A stretch of DNA of 64,000 bases from Euphorbia lathyris (taxonomy: Eukaryota > Streptophyta > Magnoliopsida > Malpighiales > Euphorbiaceae). Shown in pieces: positions 43,007-56,519 of the stretch. The stretch spans positions 85,949,501-86,013,500 of the forward strand of contig NC_088916.1 of NCBI RefSeq assembly GCF_963576675.1, written 5' to 3'. Each line of letters begins with the position of its first letter. Within the stretch, counting starts at the first letter, position 1. Below the pieces are notes generated by a model, which was given only the letters and a program-made list of their open reading frames with translations, ran no database searches and was not told the DNA's origin. Both the position numbers and the translations under genes were made by a program.

Positions 43007-43750
43007 TCACATCTGATGATTATAGCATGGGCATTGTCCTTATGGAACTCCTAAGTTAAATAATGGCAACATATGTTGTTCATTAAATCTGATGCTTCTC
43101 ATATTCTAATGACATTTTTTTGATCAATAATAAGCCTCTTGAACTAGTTTAAAGTGGCCTATTGGTCTCCAAATATTCAAGCTAGTACAGGCTATATGAT
43201 CATGACAGAATAAGCTCGTGATGGCTCAAGCTAAAGGGCATGACAGTTCCTAGTTTTTTCTGAGAAACATAAACCAATCATTGTCTTGAAAGCTGTTAAG
43301 AGTTTAATGGAAATTTTTGTGATATTTATAAACACCTAACATTCTAAATTATCCTTATTTAATGTTGCTCTTGCTAGAGTTTCTATGCAGCCTCTTAATT
43401 TCCGATATTCTGTTTCAAGTTGTAGAATATTGTTCATTGTCTAACATTGTATCTTAGACATGACACATATATGGATCACAAGGCAAGGCATGTAATCTCA
43501 ATTTTCTTTTATAATGACCACCACCACCTCTTTTTACTACCCATTGGATTCCCTTTCTCTATTAACTTCTTTCTAATTGCTTATTCAATGATTTTGTTTA
43601 TCCCTGTTTTTTTAGGATCATACTCTGCTCCTTCCCTATTTCATCTTATGTTGTTATTCATCCTAAGCCAAGAGATGGTAAATGTTCACTTCTTTTATCC
43701 GCGTTTTTACTACACTTTCCTTTTAGTTGTATATTGTGATAATCAGTTAC
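43007..43750. other. CACTA interior, no gene seen
   Basis: AT-rich sequence between the RPN10 piece and the satellite. The open frame at 43447-43758 is hydrophobic/Phe-rich by composition and has no recognisable family. Confidence 0.45.
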
Positions 43751-43759
43751 TTTATTAAC

Positions 43760-46700
43760 CGAAAAATATGTTAATAATTATGGTAAGTGATTTATGAATT
43801 AAACAACTTAACCAAGTCAATCCGTTAGAAAAAATATTAATTACTTACATTATTTCAGAAAGTTAACTCCTTTTAACCATACGAATTTAATTAAGTTTGA
43901 TTACTTCAACGATTTAACAAAGTCAACTCGTCTAAACCATATAAAATTAATTGAATTTCCTTCAACGAGTTTAATAAAGTTTAATTACTTCAACGACTTA
44001 ACTAGGTCAACTCATCTAAACTGTATGAATTTAATTGAATTTCATTACTTAAACGACTTAACCAGGTCAACTCGGCTAAACTCTACAAAATTAGATGAAT
44101 TTCATTACTTAAGCAACTTAACCAAGTCAACCCGTCTATAAATCACGAGTGTAGTTAAGTTTAATTACTTCACCGACTTAACCAGGTCATCTCGTCTAAA
44201 CTGTACGAATTTAATTGAATTTTATTACTTAAACGACTTAACCAGGTCAACTCGTCTAAACAGTACGAAATTAATTGAATTTCATTACTTCAATGACTTA
44301 ATCGGGTCAACTCGTCTAAACTGTTCCAATTTAATTGAATTTCATTATTAAACGACATAACCAGGTCAACTCGTCTAAACCGTAAGAAATTAAGTCAATT
44401 TCATTACTTAAGCAACTTAGCCAGGTCAACCCGACCCGTCTATAAATCACGAGTGTAATTAAGTTTAATTACTTCACCGACTTAACCAGGTCAACTCGTC
44501 TAAAGTGTACGAATTTAATTGAATTTTATTACTTAAACGACTTAACAAGGTCAACTCGTCTAAACAGTATGAAATTAATTGAATTTCATTACTTCAACGA
44601 CTTAATCGGGTCAACTTGTCTAAACTCTATGAATTTAATTGAATTTCATTATTAAATGACTTAACCAGGTCAACTCGTCTAAATCGTAAGAAATTAAGTC
44701 AATTTCATTACTTAAGCAACTTAACCAGGTCAACTCGTCTAAACCGTAAGAAATTAAGTTAATTTCATTACTTAAGCAACTTAACCAGGCCAACTCGTCT
44801 ATAAATCACGAGTTTAATTAAGTTTAATCACTTCAAAGATTTAATCAGGTCAACTCATCTAAAGTGTACGAATTTAGTTGAATTTCATTATTAAACGACT
44901 TAACCAGGTCTACTTGTCTAAACCGTAAGAAATTAAGTCAATTTCATTACTTAAGCAACTTAGCCAGGTCAACCCGACCCGTCTATAAATCACGAGTGTA
45001 ATTAAGTTTAATTACTTCACCGACTTAACCAGGACAACTCGTCTAAAGTGTACGAATTTAATTGAATTTTAGTACTTAAATGACTTAACCAGGTCAACTC
45101 GTCTAAACAGTACGAAATCAATTGAATTTCATTACTTCAACGACTTAATCGGGTCAACTCGTCTAAACTGTATGAATTTAATTGAATTTCATTATTAAAC
45201 GACTTAACCAGGTCAACTCATCTAAACCGTAAGAAATTAAGTCAATTTCATTACTTAAGCAACTTAACCAGGTCAACTCGTCTAAACCATAAGAAATTAA
45301 GTCAATTTCATTACTTAAGCAACTTAACCAGGCCAACTAGTCTATAAATCACGAGTTGAATTAAGTTTAATTACTTCAAAGATTTAATCAGGTCAACTCA
45401 TCTAAACTGTATGAATTTAGTTGAATTTCATTATTAAATGACTTAACCAGGTCTACTCGTCTAAACCGTAAGAAATTAAGTCAATTTCATTACTTAAGCA
45501 ACTTAGCCAGGTCAACCCGACTCGTCTATAAATCACAAGTGTAATTAAGTTTAATTACTTCACCGACTTAACCAGGTCAACTCATCTAAACTGTACGAAT
45601 TTAATTGAATTTTATTACTTAAACGACTTAACCAGAGTCAACTCGTCTAAACAGTACGAAATCAATTGAATTTCATTACTTCAACGACTTAATCGGGTCA
45701 ACTCGTCTAAACTGTTCCAATTTAATTGAATTTCATTATTAAACGATTTAACCAGATCAACTCATCTAAACGGTAAGAAATTAAGTCAATTTCATTACTT
45801 AAGCAACTTAGCCAGGTCAACCCGACCCGTCTATAAATCACGAGTGTAATTAAGTTTAATTACTTCACCGACTTAACCAGGACAACTCGTCTAAAATGTA
45901 CGAATTTAATTGAAATTTTAGTACTTAAATGACTTAACCAGGTCAACTCGTCTAAACAGTACGAAATCAATTGAATTTCATTACTTCAACGACTTAATCG
46001 GGTCAACTCGTCTAAACTGTATGAATTTAATTGAATTTCATTATTAAACGACTTAACCAGGTCAACTCATCTAAACCGTAAGAAATTAAGTCAATTTCAT
46101 TACTTAAGCAACTTAACCAGGTTAACTCGTCTAAACCATAAGAAATTAAGTCAATTTCATTACTTAAGCAACTTAACCAGGCCAACTAGTCTATAAATCA
46201 CGAGTTGAATTAAGTTTAATTACTTCAAAGATTTAATCAGGTCAACTCATCTAAACTGTATGAATTTAGTTGAATTTCATTATTAAATGACTTAACCAGG
46301 TCTACTCGTCTAAACCGTAAGAAATTAAGTCAATTTCATTACTTAAGCAACTTAGCCAGGTCAACCCGACTCGTCTATAAATCACAAGTGTAATTAAGTT
46401 TAATTACTTCACCGACTTAACCAGGTCAACTCATCTAAACTGTACGAATTTAATTGAATTTTATTACTTAAACGACTTAACCAGAGTCAACTCGTCTAAA
46501 CAGTACGAAATCAATTGAATTTCATTACTTCAACGACTTAATCGGGTCAACTCGTCTAAACTGTTCCAATTTAATTGAATTTCATTATTAAACGATTTAA
46601 CCAGATCAACTCATCTAAACGGTAAGAAATTAAGTCAATTTCATTACTTAAGCAACTTAACCAGGTCAACTCGTCTAAACCATAAGAAATTAAGTCAATT

Positions 46701-49690
46701 TCATTACTTAAGCAACTTAACCAGGCCAACTCGTCTATAAATCACGAGTTTAATTAAGTTCAATTACTTCAAAGATTTAATCAGGTCAACTCATCTAAAC
46801 TGTATGAATTTAGTTGAGTAAGAAATTAAGTCAATTTCATTACTTAAGCAACTTAGCCAGGTCAACCCAACTCGTCTATAAATCACAAGTGTAATTAAGT
46901 TTAATTACTTCACCGACTTAACCAGGTCAACTCGTCTAAACTGTACGAATTTAATTGAATTTTATTACTTAAAGGACTTAACCAGGTCAACTCGTCTAAA
47001 CAGTACGAAATCAATTGAATTTCATTACTTCAACGACTTAATCGGGTCAACTCGTCTAAACTGTATGAATTTAATTGAATTTCATTATTAAACGACTTAA
47101 CCAGGTCAACTCGTCTAAATCGTAAGAAATTAAGTCAATTTCATTACTTAAGCAACTTAACCAGGTCAACTCGTCTAAACCATAAGAAATTAAGTTAATT
47201 TCATTACTTAAGCAACTTAACCAGGCCAACTCGTCTATAAATCACGAGTTTAATTAAGTTTAATCACTTCAAAGATTTAATCAGGTCAACTCATCTAAAG
47301 TGTACGAATTTAGTTGAATTTCATTATTAAACGACTTAACCAGGTCTACTTGTCTAAACCGTAAGAAATTAAGTCAATTTCATTACTTAAGCAACTTAGC
47401 CAGGTCAACCCGACCCGTCTATAAATCACGAGTGTAATTAAGTTTAATTACTTCACCGACTTAACCAGGACAACTCGTCTAAAGTGTACGAATTTAATTG
47501 AATTTTAGTACTTAAATGACTTAACCAGGTCAACTCGTCTAAACAGTACGAAATCAATTGAATTTCATTACTTCAACGACTTAATCGGGTCAACTCGTCT
47601 AAACTGTATGAATTTAATTGAATTTCATTATTAAACGACTTAACCAGGTCAACTCATCTAAACCGTAAGAAATTAAGTCAATTTCATTACTTAAGCAACT
47701 TAACCAGGTCAACTCGTCTAAACCATAAGAAATTAAGTCAATTTCATTACTTAAGCAACTTAACCAGGCCAACTAGTCTATAAATCACGAGTTGAATTAA
47801 GTTTAATTACTTCAAAGATTTAATCAGGTCAACTCATCTAAACTGTATGAATTTAGTTGAATTTCATTATTAAATGACTTAACCAGGTCTACTCGTCTAA
47901 ACCGTAAGAAATTAAGTCAATTTCATTACTTAAGCAACTTAGCCAGGTCAACCCGACTCGTCTATAAATCACAAGTGTAATTAAGTTTAATTACTTCACC
48001 GACTTAACCAGGTCAACTCATCTAAACTGTACGAATTTAATTGAATTTTATTACTTAAACGACTTAACCAGAGTCAACTCGTCTAAACAGTACGAAATCA
48101 ATTGAATTTCATTACTTCAACGACTTAATCGGGTCAACTCGTCTAAACTGTTCCAATTTAATTGAATTTCATTATTAAACGATTTAACCAGATCAACTCA
48201 TCTAAACGGTAAGAAATTAAGTCAATTTCATTACTTAAGCAACTTAGCCAGGTCAACCCGACCCGTCTATAAATCACGAGTGTAATTAAGTTTAATTACT
48301 TCACCGACTTAACCAGGACAACTCGTCTAAAATGTACGAATTTAATTGAAATTTTAGTACTTAAATGACTTAACCAGGTCAACTCGTCTAAACAGTACGA
48401 AATCAATTGAATTTCATTACTTCAACGACTTAATCGGGTCAACTCGTCTAAACTGTATGAATTTAATTGAATTTCATTATTAAACGACTTAACCAGGTCA
48501 ACTCATCTAAACCGTAAGAAATTAAGTCAATTTCATTACTTAAGCAACTTAACCAGGTTAACTCGTCTAAACCATAAGAAATTAAGTCAATTTCATTACT
48601 TAAGCAACTTAACCAGGCCAACTAGTCTATAAATCACGAGTTGAATTAAGTTTAATTACTTCAAAGATTTAATCAGGTCAACTCATCTAAACTGTATGAA
48701 TTTAGTTGAATTTCATTATTAAATGACTTAACCAGGTCTACTCGTCTAAACCGTAAGAAATTAAGTCAATTTCATTACTTAAGCAACTTAGCCAGGTCAA
48801 CCCGACTCGTCTATAAATCACAAGTGTAATTAAGTTTAATTACTTCACCGACTTAACCAGGTCAACTCATCTAAACTGTACGAATTTAATTGAATTTTAT
48901 TACTTAAACGACTTAACCAGAGTCAACTCGTCTAAACAGTACGAAATCAATTGAATTTCATTACTTCAACGACTTAATCGGGTCAACTCGTCTAAACTGT
49001 TCCAATTTAATTGAATTTCATTATTAAACGATTTAACCAGATCAACTCATCTAAACGGTAAGAAATTAAGTCAATTTCATTACTTAAGCAACTTAACCAG
49101 GTCAACTCGTCTAAACCATAAGAAATTAAGTCAATTTCATTACTTAAGCAACTTAACCAGGCCAACTCGTCTATAAATCACGAGTTTAATTAAGTTCAAT
49201 TACTTCAAAGATTTAATCAGGTCAACTCATCTAAACTGTATGAATTTAGTTGAGTAAGAAATTAAGTCAATTTCATTACTTAAGCAACTTAGCCAGGTCA
49301 ACCCAACTCGTCTATAAATCACAAGTGTAATTAAGTTTAATTACTTCACCGACTTAACCAGGTCAACTCGTCTAAACTGTACGAATTTAATTGAATTTTA
49401 TTACTTAAAGGACTTAACCAGGTCAACTCGTCTAAACAGTACGAAATCAATTGAATTTCATTACTTCAACGACTTAATCGGGTCAACTCGTCTAAACTGT
49501 ATGAATTTAATTGAATTTCATTATTAAACGACTTAACCATGTCAACTCGTCTAAACCGTAAGAAATTAAGTCAAGTTCATTACTTAAACAACTTAACCAG
49601 GTCAACCCGTCTATAAATCATGAGTTTAATTAAATTTAATTACTTCACCGACTTAAACAACTTAACGAGATTTTGTCTATAAATTACGAA
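43760..49690. repeat. Satellite array, 59-60-bp monomer, with higher-order duplication
   Basis: Roughly 100 monomers of the type ACTTAACCAGGTCAACTCGT next to TAATTGAATTTCATTACTTA, spaced 59-60 bp (for example 44175, 44235, 44295, 44354). Monomer variants (CTATAAATCACGAG, CCGTAAGAAATTAAG, CAGTACGAAAT, CTGTTCCAATT) follow a regular order. Landmark ACTGTTCC occurs at 45711, 46560, 48147 and 48996: an 849-bp repeat inside a 2,436-bp tandem duplication (about 44640-47075 and 47076-49511) that is almost identical between copies. The edges are degenerate. No coding potential. Confidence 0.93.
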
Positions 49691-49802
49691 CCGACTAATA
49701 TTTAAGAAATATATTGGTACAATAATATTATTTCATTTGTTTAATATGTATTAATTAATTGTTAAATTTGTTTCAATTTTAACCTATTTGATATTTGCAG
49801 GA

Positions 49803-50060
49803 GCACCTTTGTTTTCCTTTTCTGTGGTGCCGCCACACATCTCATACTCAAGCTAATTAGACCTAACTTTCCATTCCAAAACTCGTTCTCCCTTCAATTA
49901 ATACTGTGAAACTATAGCAACGCCAGAAAAACAGAATAACACCTTTGTTTTCCATTTCTGTGGTGCCGCCACATCTCATACTCGAGCTATTTAGGCTTAA
50001 TTTTCCATCCCAAAACTCTGTTCTCCCTTCAATATTGTGAAACTATACCAACACCAGAAA
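49803..50060. repeat. Direct repeat of about 120 bp at the TNPD 5' UTR
   Basis: 49803-49927 and 49948-50062 both contain CACCTTTGTTTTCC, TTTCTGTGGTGCCGCCACA, CTCATACTC.AGCTA and TGAAACTATA. They lie just before a probable donor (TTCAG/GTTAGT at 50151/50152), so they are likely part of, or upstream of, the non-coding first exon of TNPD. Confidence 0.75.
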
Positions 50061-50151
50061 AACTTCAATTTAATTGCTCGGTGGATCCACAATCTGTGAA
50101 GAGGATATTCCAGCGGTATTTGACAATCTTCCAACTCTTGTTGAAATTCAG

Positions 50152-51144
50152 GTTAGTTAATTTTCTTTTCAATAAATTGAACTTTAAATTTGGGGATTAT
50201 CAATTCAGGACTGTGGGAAACGATTTCAACATTGTGTGAAACCATTTCAACATAATCGGAAATTCATTACTGCGTGAAACGATTTCAACAAGGGGAAATT
50301 CAATTCCAACTGCCCAATACTTTATCTGTGGGTTACAATAATTAATTGGGTTAATTTCAAATATAACCCCAGTGGCCAAATTAAATCAAATATATATTTT
50401 TAGCATGTATGCATTATGTAGCTGAAAGTGTTAATCTATATTTTTTAGTTTTTCAATTTTTTGATATACCAAAACTTCTCATGTCTAAGCTAGTTAGAAA
50501 AAATTTGGCCAAAAATTGATATTGGTATGGGGTTATCCACCTGTATACGAAATGTAATTCATTAGATATAGGACTCAACCATAATTAAAACACTAAAATT
50601 AGAACGTGACAGAATATGAAACATATATCTGATAATTAAACAGAGTCTTTTGGTAACAGGAAAGCAATAAAACGACATATAGGAAATGGCAAGTGAAATT
50701 TATGAACTTCCATTACATAGTTCTTCTCATGGAGACTTGACTAAAAAATAATAAGAGAATTGACCTGCAACCTTAAAATAAGCTAAGATAGTAGTTGTAG
50801 TTATGTCTGCTGTGGATTTGTGTTATCTGCATATGTTTTCAATTCATGTTTTCAGATTCCGCAGTGTATAAATTGCTACAAATTTCAATTTGGTTATTAG
50901 TTTTCAAAATGTGTTATGTACTGTAATATGTTTTTGTATAATCATGGAGTGTAATTGTTATTCTACCAATATACTACCATCTTATAATATATACATGCAA
51001 TTGTTATAAATGATAAATGTTTTTTTGATGTTCAATTTTTGGTCATAATTTCACAACATTAGTTGGGATGCTTTTCAATTATATATCTGTTTTAATTATT
51101 TTTACTTTTCGTAGTTTTCACTGATATGGTTTGTTAGTGAACAG
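50152..51144 (+). other. Probable 5' UTR intron of the TNPD gene
   Basis: Begins GTTAGT and ends GAACAG eight bases before the ATG at 51153. AT-rich; no gene seen inside. Inferred from splice signals only. Confidence 0.5.
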
Positions 51145-51152
51145 ACCAAGTT

Positions 51153-54100
51153 ATGGCTATTGAAAAGGATTGGATGAGAATTGATAATAGAAGAGATCCA
51201 AAGTACATTAAAGGGGTTGAAAATTTCTTGAACTATGCCTTTAAGAATGACTCAGAACAAGACATGATTCGTTGTCCTTGCATGAAGTGTAGAAATGTTG
51301 ATAACCAAAACGAATCAAATGTTAAATATCACTTGTTAAGACATGGTATTATGAAATCTTATACTATTTGGTATTTTCACGGAGAGTCTTCAGATGAAGA
51401 AATTAGCATCAATGATGATCTATCAGACAGTGATGATCTCTTAGATGATGATATGGCCAGACTTGTCAATGACATCTATGGTGGTGATACTGAGTCCACT
51501 GGTAATGATCAGTTTGAAAATGATGCGACACCTGAGGAACCTAAAGGGGAGGCTGCTATGTTTTACCGCTTATTAAAAGAAGCCAATGAAAAGTTACATG
51601 CCAACTGTGACCTATCAATACTGGCTACTATTGTGAAATTACTTCACATGAAGAGTTTTAATAGATGGACTAATAGATAATTTGATGATTTGTTAAGTTT
51701 ATTACGAGATGTTATCCCAAATGGAAAGCAGAATTTGCCAGAGACATATAGCGGTGCAAAGAAATATATTGGTGCTTTGGGCCTTCATTATGAAAAATAT
51801 GATGTTTGTGAGAATCTTTGCACACTATATTGGGGGCCATTTTCAGATGCAACATCATCCCCAGTTTGCGGAACATCTAGATGGAAGTTTGTTGATAGAC
51901 CACACAATAAAAAAAAGATTCCACACAAAGTGTTGCGGTATTTTCCTTTAAAACCAAGGTTACAAAGGTTGTTCATGTCCAGCGAGATGGCATTAAACAT
52001 GCGGTGGCATAAGGAGAAGAGGGTTGATGATGGTATTTTGAGACACCCTGCTGATAGTATTGCATGGAAGTCATTCGATCAACAACATGAATTGTTTGCA
52101 ACTGATGCTCGTAATGTTAGAATGGGTTTGGCAACTGACGGATTTCAACCATTTGGAAACATGAGCTCTCAACACAGCATTTGGCCGGTAATTCTTATAC
52201 CTTATAATTTTCCTCCTTGGTTGTGCATGAAACAATCCAACTTGAAAATGTCGATGATTATTCCTGGTGAGCATAGTCCAGGAATGGGTATAGATGTTTT
52301 TTTGCAACCACTAATAGCAGAACTAAAAGAGTTATTGGATGTTGGCGTGGAGACATATGATGCACACAGTAAACAAAATTTTGTATTGCGTGCATCTATC
52401 ATTTTGACTATCAATGATTTCCCTGCATATGCAGACTTATCAGGTTGGTCTACGAAAGGTTATAAGGCTTGCCCTGTTTTCCATAAGCACACTAGTTCTC
52501 AATACCTTGCTAGTTCAAAGAAAATATGTTACATGGATCACAGGCGATTTTTGCCTCCTAATCATAAATGGCGTAAGGACATTAGGTCTTTTAATGGTTT
52601 AAGAGAGACCAGACCAAGGCCAACACCTTTATCAGGCGACAATGTGTTGATGGAACTTGAAACTTTTACTCAGTTACCTTTTAATAGAAGCATTAAAAAG
52701 AAATATGATGCTTCAAATAGTTTCCAAAATTGGAGAAAGAATAGTATATTTTTTGAGTTGCCTTACTGGAAGACTTTACTTATTCGCCATAATTTGGATG
52801 TGATGCATATCGAGAAGAATGTGTGTGATAATGTGTTGGGAACTTTGATGAACATTGAAGGGAAAACCAAAGATACTCTAAAGAGCCGATATGATTTGGT
52901 TAATATGGGTATAAGACATGAGCTTCACCCGGTTTTGATGGGAAATAAAGTACGTGTTCCGATGGCCCGATATGTTCTTTCTGACAAGGATAAGGAAGCT
53001 CTATGTAAAATGTTGGTTGATTTAAAGACACCGGATGGTTATTTGTCGAAGATATCTAGGTGTGTTAATGTGAAGGATCGTAAGATATCTGGAATGAAAA
53101 GGCATGACTGTCATGTTTTCCTGCAGCAACTCCTACCTATTGCCATTCGAGGGTTCCTACCCAAAGATGTTGTTGAGCCCCTTATTGAACTAAGTGCATT
53201 ATTTCGTGATATATGCAATAAGTGTTTGGATATTCCCGAATTAGATCGCCTTGAGGAACAAATCCCTTTGATTTTATGTAAGTTGGAGACAATATTTCCA
53301 CCTGCTTTTTTTGATGTGATGGTGCATTTAGTTGTTCACTTAGCATATGAGGCAAAGATAGCGGGACCTGTGCAGTATAGGTGGATGTATTTTGTTGAGA
53401 GAGATTTGCATACAAAGAAACTGAATGTTCGGAATAAGGCAAAACCGGAGGGATCAATTGCTGAAGCATATATTGCCTATGAGTGTTTGACTTTTTGCTC
53501 AAGATATTTGGTAGGAATTGAAACAATATTCAGTCAGCGTCCTAGAAATGACGATAAGATGCATGAAAATAATTCGGATGCAACATTGGCAATATTTAGG
53601 AAAGCTGGACGACCATTGGGTAAAGGTGATGTACACTTGCTTACTGATGATCTTTGGTATAAGGTGCACCTTTATATCCTAAACAACTGTGAAGAAGTTT
53701 GGCCGTATGCCGAGTAAGTCAACTATTTGTTCTTTGAGTACATGACTATTATAATAGGTTTTATTCTCAATATATTTATTTACAACTACTATTTTATTAG
53801 GAAATATAAGAGTTCATTGTCATATACAAATCTCAGAGAGCTAAGGAATCGTTATAATTCAGAATTTCCAAATTGGTTCTATGAACATGTATGTGAGTAT
53901 AAACATAATTACATTTCGCTGTATAATACAAGTTTAAATTAATCTGATTATTACTAAATGACATATACATTACTAATATGTAGGTGTCTGAATTAAATGA
54001 AATTGGTGTTGTTTCTAAGGATCTATTTCACTTAGCTTGTGGTCCATACACACGTTACAAGCATTACAGTGGTCACATTGTGAATGGCTTTCGCTTTCAT

Positions 54101-54740
54101 ACTCTAAATCGTCAAATGAATCGGAAGAGTCAAAATTCTGGTATCTTATCGAAGGGTGACGATAATTCTACTGATAAAGAATATTATGGGCTTCTAAGTG
54201 ATGTTTGGGAGATCCAGTACTCAGGGAGTAACTGTATATATTTATTTAAATGTGAATGGTTTGATGTGCGCAATAAAGGGAATGGATATACAGTTGACAT
54301 ACTTGATTACTAGTGTCAAAGCCAATGGTCGATTAAAGACAGATGAACCATTTATTTTAGCCAGTCAAGCCCAACAAGTCTTTTATGTTCGTGATCCAAA
54401 AAAACCACACTGGCTTACGGTGATGAGGTATCATCCACGTGATATTTATAAATTGCCTATACAAGAGGATATTCTTGAAATTGATGGGGATGATGAGGTT
54501 TTCCAAGATGATGAGATAGTTGTTGATGGTCATGCAACAAGACCATTAGATGATGATGATGCCATGACGGATGTGAATGTTCTTGGATTTGCAGAAGTGA
54601 TTATAGAAATGGCTAATGGATTAGAAGAGACGAGTGTACCTGATATTGAGGACGATGATGTTGATAATGATGTACACAACCTAAGTGATGATGGCGATAT
54701 TAACGAAACAAATGAGTACGAAGATGATTCCGACAACTAA
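51153..54740 (+). pseudogene. TNPD transposase of a CACTA transposon (Transpos_assoc, Transposase_21, DUF4218, DUF4216), nearly full length, disabled
   Basis: Coding exons 51153-53713, 53801-53888, 53984-54740 with GT..AG introns; length about 1,135 residues, normal for the family. N-terminus: DWMRIDNRR, the zinc-binding RCPCMKCRN, and HLLRHGI..YTIWYFHGE (Transpos_assoc). Then Transposase_21 with the RNase H-like acidic residues in LATDGFQPFG, INDFPAYADLSGW and LDVMHIEKNV; DUF4218 around KRHDCHVFLQQLLPIAIRGF; DUF4216 around WFDVRNKG and an acidic C-terminus. Three defects: TAA at 51678-51680 (codon 176, where relatives usually have Ser before FDDLL); loss of an AC dinucleotide near 54312 that shifts the frame before TSVKANGRLK; and ACPVF at 52470-52481 where the family has ACPVC, probably breaking a zinc site. 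Otherwise well preserved, so inactivation is recent. Confidence 0.85.
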
Positions 54741-56030
54741 AGGTAATATAAATTTGGTACTATTTGAAGTTAAGGAAAATAGATTGATCAACTATATTAA
54801 TGTAATGTTGTTTATTTTGTAGGTCATATATGAAGATGAATCTAGTTGTACTTGTAAATGATTACAAGACTTTCTACAATGTGCAAGACCAATGTGCTGT
54901 TTTTCATTTTTAAATTCAGTTTGTTCATTTTAGGATATTATACAACTTAACAAAGTATTTTTATATTTAATGCAATATGTTTTAAAAAACAAAGAATTGA
55001 ACTTCATTTCTAGATTATTAATCAAATTTCATTACTTGTTGACATTATATTATGCATGTATTTGTAACTTAAATGCTAAAAGTTGTTTATCATTCGAAAG
55101 CATTGATCTCAGATAATGCATCGGGAATTCAATGTCGAGGGGGTGTGCAAACTTAACAAATATGGAAGGTTACTTCAACTCTAAACCATTAGAAGTGGGA
55201 ATTGTTAAAAAACTTGTTGGAATCTCAGTTTTTTATTGGATTAGTAAAGTTTTTATCGGTAAGATATAGAATCTTGTAAATGGAGATAAGAAGTGTACTC
55301 CACATGTATTGATTGATTGCTTTGTGTTATTTTTCTATTTGTTTGACTTGTGCTTCTTACAATTTCTTTCAATGCATTTATTTGATTAAGAATGATAAAT
55401 ATGTTGTATCTTTATTATCATGTGGTTCTTAAAATTTCTCTGGAGCAATTTGATTGATTTAGAATGAAATATATGATTGCTTTATATATATGTTTTACTT
55501 GGAACTATTTTTCTTCTTGACTGTTGTGTGGTTCTTCTATCATTTGTGTGATCGGAATTTGATTATAGAACCAACTGTTATTTCTCTCTGGTAATTGGTT
55601 AATGTTTATGAGATATTATATGTATATCTTATTCTTCCCCTTACGATTTGTCTATCGTTCTTTGCTCTTTAAGGTATATCAGCATGGTCTTTTACCCTAG
55701 AAAATTGAATATTTGCATGAAATTAATAACCATAGACAAAAGAATACATCAAGTTAGTCTAGCATATTTTGATCCATGTACTTCTGAATCACCATGTAAA
55801 TATCTTAGTTGATGCCTCTATAGGATTGTGTGTAACTAGCGGTTAAGGACTATTAGTTTTCTGCTTGCAATTTTTCAATTGATTCATTTTTTTTTTTTTT
55901 TTGCATAAGTGTTCTGCATAAGTGGTCAATTGCTAGCTCAAAAGGATGTTAGGCTTAAATTCTTAATGGATGTAGCCATAGTTGTCTTATCTCCTATCAG
56001 GCTCTCCTTATAGACGGTTGATTCTCATTT
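54741..56030. other. CACTA interior, non-coding
   Basis: 3' flank of TNPD and AT/TG-rich sequence; no gene recognised. Confidence 0.5.
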
Positions 56031-56117
56031 AATTTCTGGGGTGGAGAGGTGGATTTTAGAGGCGTCCTGCACCGTGATGGCTCAGTTCTTATGTCTGTTT
56101 CCTTGGATCAGTTAAAG
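56031..56117 (+). other. Exon-like fragment of an unrecognised host gene
   Basis: Reads RGVLHRDGSVLMSVSLDQLK ending at a GTAGGA donor. The codon pattern and splice site look like a captured exon. I cannot assign it to a family and it does not fit the expected order of the GH127 pieces that follow. Confidence 0.35.
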
Positions 56118-56519
56118 GTAGGATCAACCTTTTTCTTATACAGTTGTTTTAAATAAAAAAAATTGGGGCTTGCACTATGAAAGGTAACTTTCGTTTTAAA
56201 GCATTTGAAGTTTTTGAAACACTTAAGAAGCCAAATTTCTCAGAAACTTGTAGAAAAGTACTTCCCAAAGAAGTAATGTGTTTTCAGAATTGGATCAATG
56301 CTAATCACATGTTTAGTAAATCCATAATACTTTCTTGATCATCTGTTACAAGCTTTTCGAATTAAAGATCTATTTTTTCCCGCATATTCTTGACTTGCAT
56401 ATAATATTCATACATTCTCATAAATTTATAACATTATATCCTTATATTTTTTTTGTTACTGACATGTTTCTATATGTTTCTATTTCCATATAACAAAAGT
56501 AGTAAAATTTATCTTTTTT

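Noticed and set aside
43447..43758. 103-codon Phe-rich frame as a membrane protein gene
   Set aside because: Hydrophobicity follows from T-rich composition; no promoter, splice or family evidence.
43760..49690. CRISPR-like regularly spaced repeats
   Set aside because: The units are contiguous tandem monomers with no unique spacers, in a plant nuclear context; it is a satellite.
53727..53942. Separate 71-codon gene
   Set aside because: It covers the intron between TNPD coding exons plus the short exon 53801-53888; the exon belongs to TNPD.
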